The notes under the pieces were generated by a model. That model saw only the letters and a program-made list of their open reading frames with translations. It was not told the origin of the DNA and ran no database searches. From Microbacteriaceae bacterium PS02344 (lineage in GTDB: Bacteria > Actinomycetota > Actinomycetes > Actinomycetales > Microbacteriaceae): DNA of 63,028 nucleotides. The translations under genes were made by a program, and so were the position numbers. This document shows, one piece after another, positions 52,854 to 59,802 of the stretch. The DNA is taken from positions 1-63,028 of the forward strand of contig JASCNZ010000012.1 in the NCBI GenBank assembly GCA_029959905.1. Direction: 5' to 3'. The first letter of the stretch is position 1. Every line of letters begins with the position of its first letter.

Positions 52854-52920
52854 ACGCTACCACTTGACGCGCAAACCAATCAAGACGTACTCTCGTGCAT
52901 ATGACGCGCAAACCAATCAA
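52854..52920. promoter_or_regulatory. Divergent promoters with two 19-bp operators
   Basis: TGACGCGCAAACCAATCAA occurs at 52865-52883 and 52902-52920, start-to-start 37 bp apart. Leftward: TTGATT at 52883-52878, 18 bp, TAGCGT at 52859-52854. Rightward: TTGACG (52864-52869), 18 bp, TACTCT (52888-52893). Copy 1 overlaps both promoters; copy 2 is just past the rightward start. Confidence 0.75.
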
Positions 52921-52955
52921 ACCGAGCGCGGCATGCACAGATGAGGAGAACAAGA

Positions 52956-53354
52956 ATGAACACGACTCAGGCTGCAAGCCTTCCGATCCTGACCAACTCC
53001 GAGGCTTGGCCGCTGACGGCACTAGGCCTCGGTGAGCCGATGCGATTTCGGATGAAGGGTGATCGCGGCAGCGCGCAGAGTAACGCGCTGTCTGCTGACG
53101 GACGCCCGACGCTGGCATCGGGCTGCATCCCCCAGCTGCTCGACAAGGAAGGGCGGCTCCGTCCCCAGAAGGGTCACTCGCTGCACGTCATCAACGCAGT
53201 GCCCGATGACGTGATCGAGGCTGGCGACCAGGTGCGAGCCGAAGGGCTGATCTGGGTGCAGCCCTATGAGGCGAATGGGCGCGTGCTGCTGTCGATCACT
53301 GTCGAGAGTCTCGTTCCGGTGACGGCTTCCGCGCCGAAGAAGACGGAGGGCTGA
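52956..53354 (+). CDS. Hypothetical element protein (possible OB-like fold)
   Basis: This 132-residue protein is unrecognised. It is soluble with alternating beta-strand-like stretches (EPMRFRMKGD, HSLHVINAVPDDVIEAGDQVRAEGLIWVQPYEANGRVLLSITVESLVP), which would fit a small beta-barrel such as an OB fold. It is the first gene of the rightward transfer operon, after the operator region, and has GAGGAG about nine bases upstream of the ATG at 52956. It is followed with a 3-bp gap by the lipoprotein gene. Conjugative or single-strand-binding roles are only guesses. Confidence 0.6.
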   Translation: MNTTQAASLPILTNSEAWPLTALGLGEPMRFRMKGDRGSAQSNALSADGRPTLASGCIPQLLDKEGRLRPQKGHSLHVINAVPDDVIEAGDQVRAEGLIWVQPYEANGRVLLSITVESLVPVTASAPKKTEG

Positions 53355-53357
53355 ACG

Positions 53358-53909
53358 GTGGTCGCGAAGAAGCGAAGAAGCGTCGCCCTATTGGCGCTGT
53401 GGAGCGTAGGCGCTGCCGGGCTAACGCTTACGGGGTGCTCGGCATCTGCGCCCGTTGAAGTCGCTACTCCGGCGCGGGAGGGCTCGGAGGTGCAGATTCA
53501 CTCAGTTTCTGGTGATGAGTACGGAATTCGTCTCGGTGAGGTGGTGGAGGGCAGTGAGCCGGGGACGGCAGATGCTGAACTGTGGTTGCCCTCGTACGGA
53601 GGTGGCGGGGTTTGGTTCCGAGTCTCGACGATTGAAGGAAACTCGCCGTTCCTGAGCACTCTGTGTGAGGGAGCCGTGCTGTTCTGGGGCGAGATTCGTC
53701 TGGATGGTAGTGACTCCTGCCTGTACTCCGTGGCGATGAAGGGCGATCTTCGAAAGGGTGTGACTCTCTCCCTGGATGACGTCCCGGCGAATTCATCGGT
53801 GCATTACGAGGTAGAGGTGCGCTCGCTGGCAGACGGCAACGGATACCGGCCCGAGCTTCGGTCGGTGTTCATGATCGGCAAGCTGATTCCCTCGGAGGCG
53901 TCGAAATGA
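53358..53909 (+). CDS. Element-encoded lipoprotein
   Basis: This 183-residue lipoprotein has a signal sequence with the lipobox LTGC (Cys27). The mature part has two cysteines (LCEGAV and DSCLYSV) and several Trp/Tyr residues in a beta-rich arrangement. I do not recognise the family. Its stop overlaps the next start as ATGA. Surface lipoproteins in AICEs may act in mating or entry exclusion, inferred only from its position ahead of the translocase. Confidence 0.65.
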   Translation: MVAKKRRSVALLALWSVGAAGLTLTGCSASAPVEVATPAREGSEVQIHSVSGDEYGIRLGEVVEGSEPGTADAELWLPSYGGGGVWFRVSTIEGNSPFLSTLCEGAVLFWGEIRLDGSDSCLYSVAMKGDLRKGVTLSLDDVPANSSVHYEVEVRSLADGNGYRPELRSVFMIGKLIPSEASK

Positions 53910-54568
53910 GCCTGGATCGTTTTGTACGGCGGGGAGCCTGGTTGCTCGTGCCGGTTGTGCTCGTACTGCTGGCGTTTGTAGGCGTAGATTCCGGTTCGCC
54001 CATCTATGGGCTGGTGAGCCTCGTTCGCGTCGTACTAATCGTCCTGACGGCGATCCTGCTCGCGATAGCGCTGGCGTTCGTGCTCCTGCGCCCGTTCCGG
54101 GTTTGGGTGATCAACCGATTCCGTAAGGGCAAGGGTCGGGGCCCGAACTTGCCGAAGGAACAACGCGCAACCCTCAGCAAGTTCGAGGCTCGCGCCCTGG
54201 CGCGAATGCGGGAACCGTGGAAGTGGGCGGAGCATGCAGGCGTCGCGGTGACTGCTCTTCTCCACGATGGTTCTACCGGCACTTACTACCCGAAGGTGGA
54301 CGCAACTGGCCTATCCGCTTTCGGGCCGTTCGTGACGGTGATCGTCCCGCCTGGTAAGCACCCGGGTCATTTCGAGGATGACGCGCTCTCGGCAGCGGTC
54401 GGAGCGTCGATCCGCGCTGAAAAGGCCGGCCCCTCATCGGTGCGTCTGCAACTGCTGTCGCGTGATCCACTGGCCGGCATGCGTCGTGTTCGCACGGGCG
54501 ATGAGTCTGCTCCTGCTGCGCTGCGGGTTGAGGAATGGACGGATGAGCTTGGAGAGGACGCACTCTAA
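53906..54568 (+). CDS. Element-encoded membrane protein upstream of the translocase
   Basis: This 220-residue protein has two N-terminal helices (about 11-31 and 38-62) and a long cytoplasmic part that is basic near the membrane (FRKGKGRG) and acidic at the end (EEWTDELGEDAL). The gene overlaps the lipoprotein stop and ends TAATG into the next small ORF. Two-helix proteins with a large cytoplasmic domain upstream of TraSA-type translocases resemble Spd or transfer-spread proteins by topology only. Confidence 0.65.
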   Translation: MSLDRFVRRGAWLLVPVVLVLLAFVGVDSGSPIYGLVSLVRVVLIVLTAILLAIALAFVLLRPFRVWVINRFRKGKGRGPNLPKEQRATLSKFEARALARMREPWKWAEHAGVAVTALLHDGSTGTYYPKVDATGLSAFGPFVTVIVPPGKHPGHFEDDALSAAVGASIRAEKAGPSSVRLQLLSRDPLAGMRRVRTGDESAPAALRVEEWTDELGEDAL

Positions 54569-54657
54569 TGTGCCTCGACTTTGAAGATGAGGAGACGGCC
54601 TGGGCGCTGCTCCCCGACCTCGACTGGGTGGACCCGAACGCGGACGGTGCGCCATGA
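54568..54657 (+). CDS. Small 29-residue acidic ORF between membrane and FtsK genes
   Basis: ATG at 54568 overlaps the previous TAA (TAATG), and the stop at 54655-54657 overlaps the FtsK ATG (ATGA). The peptide starts MCLDFEDEETAW and ends DPNADGAP, and is very acidic. Both overlaps are exact, which argues that it is translated and not merely spacer. No function is known. Confidence 0.55.
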   Translation: MCLDFEDEETAWALLPDLDWVDPNADGAP

Positions 54658-55475
54658 GCGGCACGGCGTCTGTCGGCGCAGATGAGGCTGGTCGCAATCT
54701 CATCTGGGATCACTTCGCCGCGATGCATTCCGTCGTCCAGGGTGCCACTCGGTCGGGGAAGTCGGTGCTCGCGTACGCAGTGTTGGTTGCTGCGTCTCGT
54801 GATCCTCGCATCCGCGTGGTCGGTGTCGATCCGTCAGCGCTGCTTCTCGCTGCCCATCGACGGGGTGAGGATGACCCGCTGATCCATCTGGGTACGGGTG
54901 ATCCGGATTCTGCGTGCCAGGTGGTGGAGCGGTTGGTGCGACTGATGGATCAGCGCATCCGGTTGCTGCTCGAACGCGGCTTGGATGCCGTGCCTCGCGA
55001 TGTTCACCGGGAGGCTTTCCCGCTCTTTGTGATCGTCTTCGAGGAACTGCCTGCCATCCTGTCGTGGCTCGACAGTGAAGATCAGGGGCGTAAGCCTGGC
55101 GAGAAGTTCGCACCTCGTATGCGCCTGGCGATGGGACGGCTCCTGCGCGAGTCAGCCAAGGCCGGGATGCGTGTGTTCACGATCATCCAGCGTGCTGAGG
55201 CTGCGACGCTCCCTGAGCGCAGTCAGTATGCGCGTCGGGTGTCGATGCGTGTCGATAACCGGGCGAGCGTCGAGCTACTCATGGAACTGGCGACGACGGA
55301 TGACGTCGACAGGATCATGGCGCTTGGGCCGGGCCGAGGCGTGATCCATGAAGCGGGCGAGCCGCTGCGGTTCTTCCGCGCCGATTTCCTCGAGTACACC
55401 GGCTATCGCTCTGCCGTGCTGGCTGCTCGCGCTCGTGATGCTGCACAGGAGGTGGTCAGCAGTGAATCGGCATGA
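54654..55475 (+). CDS. FtsK/SpoIIIE-type DNA translocase (TraSA-like)
   Basis: This 273-residue ATPase has Walker A GATRSGKS (about 30-37) and Walker B LFVIVFEE (about 124-131). The ARRVSMRVDNRASVELLMELATTDDVDRIM segment resembles the FtsK C-terminal region around sensor/arginine motifs. It is much shorter than chromosomal FtsK and lacks transmembrane helices and a gamma domain, as do the AICE/plasmid TraSA/TraB transfer translocases that move double-stranded DNA between mycelial or cell partners. The start overlaps the small ORF (ATGA). Confidence 0.88.
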   Translation: MSGTASVGADEAGRNLIWDHFAAMHSVVQGATRSGKSVLAYAVLVAASRDPRIRVVGVDPSALLLAAHRRGEDDPLIHLGTGDPDSACQVVERLVRLMDQRIRLLLERGLDAVPRDVHREAFPLFVIVFEELPAILSWLDSEDQGRKPGEKFAPRMRLAMGRLLRESAKAGMRVFTIIQRAEAATLPERSQYARRVSMRVDNRASVELLMELATTDDVDRIMALGPGRGVIHEAGEPLRFFRADFLEYTGYRSAVLAARARDAAQEVVSSESA

Positions 55476-55635
55476 GCGTCTACCTGCCCTGCACGACGAG
55501 ATTGCAGCGTTCGAGAAGGAGTGCAAAGTGCGGTCGATGACCGGGAGATTTTCGACTGAGCACGACGCGACGCTGCGCGGCTACTACGACGAACACCGAC
55601 GCCTGTACGACCAGAAGGGAACGGATGATGAGTAA
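55462..55635 (+). CDS. Small hypothetical element protein
   Basis: This 57-residue charged helical protein begins with GTG at 55462, inside the end of the translocase gene. A strong ribosome site AGGAGG (55447-55452) is nine bases upstream, which supports it. The sequence (HDEIAAFEKECKV...HDATLRGYYDEHRRLYDQKG) looks helical with no membrane segment. It overlaps the next start by a few bases. Unknown function. Confidence 0.55.
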   Translation: MNRHERLPALHDEIAAFEKECKVRSMTGRFSTEHDATLRGYYDEHRRLYDQKGTDDE

Positions 55636-55822
55636 GACCGTGGACACGCCGCTTTGGTACACCGAGGCCGAGCTCGCGGAGCTTATGCGGGTGCATCCGT
55701 CGACGATCTCGCGGAAGGTTAGGTCTGGAACCTTCCCGATTACGCCGCTTGTCGTCGGTGCTCGACGGGTTTACGCCGTTGCTGACGTGCACCGGCTTGC
55801 GGGGCTGACCGTTGAGCGTTGA
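55625..55822 (+). CDS. Excisionase-like HTH protein
   Basis: This 65-residue protein has a winged helix of the MerR/Xis type: WYTEAELAELMRVHPSTISRKVRSGTFPITPLVVGARRVYAVADVHRL. Small HTH proteins directly upstream of an AICE integrase are excisionases (Xis) that direct excision. A start at 55628 is equally possible. Its end overlaps the integrase start by 11 bases, giving a xis-int unit. Confidence 0.75.
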   Translation: MMSKTVDTPLWYTEAELAELMRVHPSTISRKVRSGTFPITPLVVGARRVYAVADVHRLAGLTVER

Positions 55823-56984
55823 GCGACGGGAAACAGCCTCCGGTGTTCGGTGGCGTGTGCGGCTTCATGCAGGTGGCCGGGTCGTGGCGGATAAGACGTT
55901 CACGACCCGGCGTGCCGCTGATGCGTTCGAACGGCAGCAGAAGGAAGCGCTTCACGGTGGCAGCTTCGTCGCCCCTCAGCAGCTACGCACGCCATTGTCG
56001 GAAGTCATAGCTGCATTTCTCGTCGCACGTTCGGGCCAGGTCGCGCCGCACACGCTTCGCACCGACCGCGACAACTTCGCTGCACTTCCGCCGAAGTTCG
56101 TTGCTCGGCCCATCGGATCGGTGACGGAGGCGGACGTGTTGACAGTTTTCACCGATCTGCTGAGCACTCGCGCCCACTCGACGGTTTCGCGGATTCGCAC
56201 GACGCTCTCAGCACTATGGTCGTGGGCTGTTCGCCAGCGTTACACGCCGACGAATCCGGTTCGTGGTGTGCGGATGCCTTCTGGTGCCGTGCAAGCCCAT
56301 GAAGGCGCGCCGCTGACGGCTTCGATCCTCGCGGCGATCCTCGATGCACAACAGAGCCGTTCACCCCCCGGTGCGCTCATCACCGAATTTCTCAGCCTCT
56401 CAGGTCTTAGGTGGAGCGAATTACGCGCGATGAGGGTTGGGCAGCTTCAAGACGTGCCATTCCCGGCCGTTCAGGTGCTTCGTGCGCAGAGCGACGGCTA
56501 CGCCGAGAAGTCACCTAAGACTGCCAGGGGTCGCCGCACTGTGCCTCTCGTGGCGCGTGCGCATGAAATTGCGAAAGAGTGGTCGGCAGGCAAGGGGCCA
56601 GCGGAATACCTCGCGACGAGCGCAACCGGGTTGCAGCTGCGAGGCACCTACTTTCGCCGTGCAGTTGCGTGGACAACGACGTCCCCCGACCATACGGTGC
56701 ATGATCTGCGTCATTACGCCGCTTCGACATGGCTGCGGCAGGGCATCCCGATCAACCAGGTTGCGGCCTGGCTCGGGGATGACCCGCGCACCGTTCTGCG
56801 TGTGTACGCACACGTGCTTGGGGAAGCTCAGGACATGGAGGCTCTGCGCCGCCTGAACGCTTCACTCCCCTCTCACTCCCCTGGCAGCACACCCAAAACC
56901 GAGTCAGGGGAAGGAGGGAAGGTCGAAAGAACCCGCAAAACGGGTTCTGACCAGGGAATTCAGTGCGGAGACGAGGGGATTTGA
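55812..56984 (+). CDS. Tyrosine integrase of the element
   Basis: This 390-residue site-specific recombinase has an N-terminal AP2-like arm (about 12-50), a core-binding domain (about 60-140) and the catalytic domain. Catalytic residues visible are Arg200 (LSGLRWSEL), His297 and Arg300 (HDLRHYA) and the nucleophile Tyr332 (RVYAHV). The histidine at the second-His position appears as Trp320, a known substitution. The start is TTG at 55812, close to the Xis stop. The last seven codons run into the right att repeat, so the C-terminus ends in the tRNA copy (stop at 56982-56984). Confidence 0.9.
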   Translation: MSVERRETASGVRWRVRLHAGGRVVADKTFTTRRAADAFERQQKEALHGGSFVAPQQLRTPLSEVIAAFLVARSGQVAPHTLRTDRDNFAALPPKFVARPIGSVTEADVLTVFTDLLSTRAHSTVSRIRTTLSALWSWAVRQRYTPTNPVRGVRMPSGAVQAHEGAPLTASILAAILDAQQSRSPPGALITEFLSLSGLRWSELRAMRVGQLQDVPFPAVQVLRAQSDGYAEKSPKTARGRRTVPLVARAHEIAKEWSAGKGPAEYLATSATGLQLRGTYFRRAVAWTTTSPDHTVHDLRHYAASTWLRQGIPINQVAAWLGDDPRTVLRVYAHVLGEAQDMEALRRLNASLPSHSPGSTPKTESGEGGKVERTRKTGSDQGIQCGDEGI

Positions 56985-57020
56985 ACCCCTGGTCCCCGTA
57001 AGGGGACTCCACCTTAGCAG
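56963..57020. repeat. attR: right 58-bp direct repeat
   Basis: Second copy of the 58-bp repeat, identical to 49207-49264, and part of the intact tRNA-Ser(GCT). The integrase reading frame ends inside it. Confidence 0.93.
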
Positions 57021-57054
57021 GGTGGTGCACTAGGCCGGACTATGCGACGTCTCC
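56966..57054 (-). tRNA. tRNA-Ser(GCT), restored by the element
   Basis: The minus strand folds as a class II tRNA of 89 nt: acceptor GGAGACG/CGTCTCC, anticodon stem CCACC/GGTGG with loop CTGCTAA (anticodon GCT), a long variable arm (GTCCCC/GGGGAC), T arm GGTTCAAATCC, and discriminator G. CCA is not encoded. Its 3' part is attR, so the gene function depends on the element-supplied end. Confidence 0.96.
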
Positions 57055-57086
57055 AGGCATCCGAACCCGAAAGCACGGATGCACGT

Positions 57087-57092
57087 CACCAT
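57087..57092 (-). promoter_or_regulatory. Possible -10 of tRNA-Ser
   Basis: A TACGAT-like hexamer on the minus strand lies some 35 bases before the tRNA 5' end, with TTACG preceding it. It is a weak candidate. Confidence 0.3.
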
Positions 57093-57113
57093 CGTAACGG
57101 ATTCGACGGGCTG

Positions 57114-58145
57114 TCACGAACCGGAGCGGGCGTCGCCGACGGTCGACGTGCGCGCGACGAGCTCGGGGCGGAACAGGACGTGCTCGCGGGACGGCGCCTC
57201 GCGGCCCTGGCTGCGCAGCAGCAGATCGACGGCGGTCGAGCCGATGAGCGCCGCGGGCTGACGCACCGAGCTGAGCGGGATGACCGCTGCCGCGGCGAAG
57301 TCGATGTCGTCGTAGCCGATGAGCGCGATGTCGTCCGGCACGCGCGCGTCTCCGGTCATGACCAGGCTCTGCAGGATGCCGAGGGCGAGCAGATCGTTCG
57401 ACGCGAAGACCGCGTCGGGGCGCTCGGCGCGCGGGCGGTCGAGGATGAGCCGTCCCGCCCGGCGCCCCTCCTCGACGGTCAGAGCCGCGGTCGCCACGAA
57501 CTCCAGGCCGACGCCCGCGGCCGCGGCCGCCGCCTGTGCACCGCTCAGACGATCCGACACCTGACGCAGTGCGACGGGGCCGCCGACGAAGGCGATGCGA
57601 CGTCGCCCGAGACCCAGCAGGTGCTCCATCGCGATGCGGCCGCCCTCGACGTCATCGACCGCGACGGACGCGAAGCGCTCGTCGTGCGACTCGCGGTCGA
57701 CGAGCACGGCGTGCGTGCCGCGATCGTGCATGCGGGCGAGCCGCGGGAGGGACTCCGCCACGGGCGTCACGAGCACACCGGTGACGCGCTGCTCCTCGAA
57801 CAGGTCGAGGTGCATCGCCTCGCGCTCCTGCTTCTCGTCGCTGTTGGCCACGAGCACGGAGAGGCCGTGCTCGTCGGCCCGCTCCTCTGCCCCGCGGATG
57901 ATCTCGGCGAAGAAGGGGTTGCGGATGTCGAGCACGACGAGGCCGATGGTGCGGCTGCGGCCGGCGCGCAGCTGACGCGCGGCGTCATTGCGCACGAAGC
58001 CCAGCCTGTCGATGGATGCCTGCACCCGGGCGACGGTGTCGGCGGCGACTTTCTCGGGGCGGTTGAGCACGTTCGACACGGTCCCGACCGAGACTCCCGC
58101 GTCTTCGGCGACCTCGCGCACACTCACCGCCACGGCGGCCTCCAT
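57114..58145 (-). CDS. LacI-family transcriptional repressor of the sugar ABC operon
   Basis: This 343-residue regulator has an N-terminal HTH SVREVAEDAGVSVGTVSNVLNRPEKV and hinge helix (about 8-62), followed by a periplasmic-binding-protein-like effector domain (SRTIGLVVLDIRNPFFAEIIRGAEERADEHGLSVLVANSDE...IALIGYDDIDFAAAAVIPLSSVRQPA). It is divergent from the CUT2 operon. Two TGAAACG-type operators, one at 58164-58175 near its own start and one at 58253-58264 near the operon start, are the expected sites. It probably represses both genes until a sugar binds. Confidence 0.93.
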   Translation of the reverse strand: MEAAVAVSVREVAEDAGVSVGTVSNVLNRPEKVAADTVARVQASIDRLGFVRNDAARQLRAGRSRTIGLVVLDIRNPFFAEIIRGAEERADEHGLSVLVANSDEKQEREAMHLDLFEEQRVTGVLVTPVAESLPRLARMHDRGTHAVLVDRESHDERFASVAVDDVEGGRIAMEHLLGLGRRRIAFVGGPVALRQVSDRLSGAQAAAAAAGVGLEFVATAALTVEEGRRAGRLILDRPRAERPDAVFASNDLLALGILQSLVMTGDARVPDDIALIGYDDIDFAAAAVIPLSSVRQPAALIGSTAVDLLLRSQGREAPSREHVLFRPELVARTSTVGDARSGS

Positions 58146-58163
58146 CTCGTCTCGTCCGCAGAA

Positions 58164-58175
58164 TGAAACGAATCA
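58164..58175. promoter_or_regulatory. LacI-type operator O1
   Basis: TGAAACGAATCA resembles the LacI-family palindrome TGAAACGTTTCA and lies 19 bases upstream of the repressor start, suggesting autoregulation. Confidence 0.65.
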
Positions 58176-58208
58176 GTAACGGACGCGGTAACAGACTCTC
58201 ATGCCGTC

Positions 58209-58237
58209 TTGACAGCCGTCAACACAGCCTTTACTGT
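58209..58237 (+). promoter_or_regulatory. Strong promoter of the sugar ABC operon
   Basis: TTGACA (58209-58214), 17 bp, TACTGT (58232-58237). This is the best sigma-70-type match in the window. Transcription would start near 58244, just before operator O2. Confidence 0.8.
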
Positions 58238-58252
58238 CAGAGCCACAGGGTT

Positions 58253-58264
58253 TGAAACGATTCA
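58253..58264. promoter_or_regulatory. LacI-type operator O2
   Basis: TGAAACGATTCA, a near-perfect palindrome, is placed just downstream of the expected transcription start and before the ATPase ribosome site. Confidence 0.75.
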
Positions 58265-58284
58265 TTCCCTCAATGGAGAGAGAA

Positions 58285-59802
58285 ATGATGTCCTCACCCT
58301 CGACCGCGCCTGTGCTGCAGCTCGCAGACGTGCAGAAGGCCTTCGGCTCGGTGATCGCGCTCCGCTCGGGAACGATCTCGGTCGACCCCGGATCGATCCA
58401 CGCCCTCGTCGGCGAGAACGGCGCAGGCAAGTCCACGCTCGTCAAGATCGTCGCCGGCCTCTACCAGCGCGACGGCGGCACCTTCCGCCTGCGCGGAGAA
58501 GACGTCGACTTCACCTCGACCGCCCAGTCGAAGGCATCCGGCGTCGCGGTGATCTACCAGGAGCCCACGCTCTTCCCCGACCTCTCGGTCACCGAGAACA
58601 TCTTCATGGGCCGTCAGCCGACCGGTCGTCTCGGCCGCATCGATCGCAAGGCCATGCGGCACGAGGTCGAGCGACTGTTCACCCGACTCGGGGTTACCAT
58701 CGACCCCGACCGCCCCGCCGAGGGTCTGTCGATCGCCGACCAGCAGGTCATCGAGATCGCGAAGGCCGTATCGCTCGACGCCTCACTGCTCATCATGGAC
58801 GAGCCGACCGCCGCGCTCTCCGGCGTCGAGGTGGAGCGTCTGTTCGCCATCGCGCGGAGTCTGCGCGACGAGGGCCGCGGACTGATCTTCATCTCGCACC
58901 GCTTCGACGAGGTGTTCGCCCTCTGCGACACCGTCACCGTGATGCGCGACGGTGCCTACATCGCCACCAGCGCCATCGCCGACACGACCGTCGACGAGAT
59001 CGTGCACCAGATGGTCGGCCGCGAGGTCACCGAGCTCTTCCCCAAGCAGGAGACGACGATCGGCGAGCCGCTGCTCGAGGTCGCGGGGCTCAGCAGCCCG
59101 GGCATCTTCCGCGACATCTCGTTCACGGTGCGCTCGGGCGAGATCGTGGGACTCGCCGGCCTCGTCGGCGCGGGGCGCAGCGAGGTGGCGCGGGCGATCT
59201 TCGGCGTCGACGGATACCGCGAGGGCAGCGTGACGATGAAGGGCCGTCGCATCCGGGCCCGTCGCCCCGTCGACGCCATGCGCGCCGGACTCGCGCTCGT
59301 ACCCGAGGACCGACGCAAGCAGGGACTCGTCGTCGAGGCAGGGGTCGGCGGGAACATCACCCTCGCGATCCGTCGCCGTCTGGCGAAGCTCGGCCTGCTG
59401 ACCACGGCGGTCGAGAACCGCGCCGCCCGCGAATGGGCCACCCGCCTCGAGGTCAAGTCGCATGCGCTCGACACCGTCGCCGCCACGCTCTCCGGCGGCA
59501 ACCAGCAGAAGGTCGTGCTGGCGAAGTGGCTGGCCACCCACCCGGAGGTGCTCATCATCGACGAGCCCACCCGCGGCATCGATGTCGGCACCAAGTCGGA
59601 GGTGCACCGCCTGCTCTCCCAGCTCGCCGGAGAGGGCATGGGCATCCTCATGATCTCGTCCGAGCTGCCCGAGGTGCTCGGCATGGCCGACCGCGTGCTG
59701 GTCATGCGCGAGGGGCGCATCACCGCCGAGATCCCCCGCTCGGAGGCCACCTCCGAGAACGTCATGTTCGCCGCGACGCACGCATCGGAGCTCACCCCGT
59801 GA
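58285..59802 (+). CDS. Sugar ABC transporter ATP-binding protein (CUT2)
   Basis: This 505-residue protein has two ABC domains. The first has Walker A GENGAGKSTLVK, signature LSIADQQVIEIAKA and Walker B LLIMDEPTAALS. The second has a degenerate Walker A GLVGAGRSEVAR and a standard signature LSGGNQQKVVLAKWL with Walker B LIIDEPTRGID. This asymmetric double-NBD layout is typical of RbsA-like CUT2 ATPases for ribose, galactose or rhamnose. The ATG at 58285 has GGAGAG upstream. It overlaps the first permease as GTGA. Confidence 0.92.
   Translation: MMSSPSTAPVLQLADVQKAFGSVIALRSGTISVDPGSIHALVGENGAGKSTLVKIVAGLYQRDGGTFRLRGEDVDFTSTAQSKASGVAVIYQEPTLFPDLSVTENIFMGRQPTGRLGRIDRKAMRHEVERLFTRLGVTIDPDRPAEGLSIADQQVIEIAKAVSLDASLLIMDEPTAALSGVEVERLFAIARSLRDEGRGLIFISHRFDEVFALCDTVTVMRDGAYIATSAIADTTVDEIVHQMVGREVTELFPKQETTIGEPLLEVAGLSSPGIFRDISFTVRSGEIVGLAGLVGAGRSEVARAIFGVDGYREGSVTMKGRRIRARRPVDAMRAGLALVPEDRRKQGLVVEAGVGGNITLAIRRRLAKLGLLTTAVENRAAREWATRLEVKSHALDTVAATLSGGNQQKVVLAKWLATHPEVLIIDEPTRGIDVGTKSEVHRLLSQLAGEGMGILMISSELPEVLGMADRVLVMREGRITAEIPRSEATSENVMFAATHASELTP

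Larger units (their letters stand above)
49207..57020. mobile_element. AICE-type integrative element in tRNA-Ser(GCT)
   Basis: The region between two 58-bp direct repeats (49207-49264 and 56963-57020) is an integrated element of about 7.76 kb from repeat to repeat. It encodes an HUH-type Rep, an FtsK/TraSA-like translocase, an excisionase-like HTH protein and a tyrosine integrase at the right end, the minimal actinomycete integrative and conjugative element set. A repressor-like gene with divergent promoters, a lipoprotein, a membrane protein and a two-gene leftward cargo are also present. The right copy of the repeat is in an intact tRNA-Ser; the left copy is only its 3' part. The sequence is visibly less G+C-rich than the flanks. 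It is smaller than typical AICEs. Confidence 0.9.
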
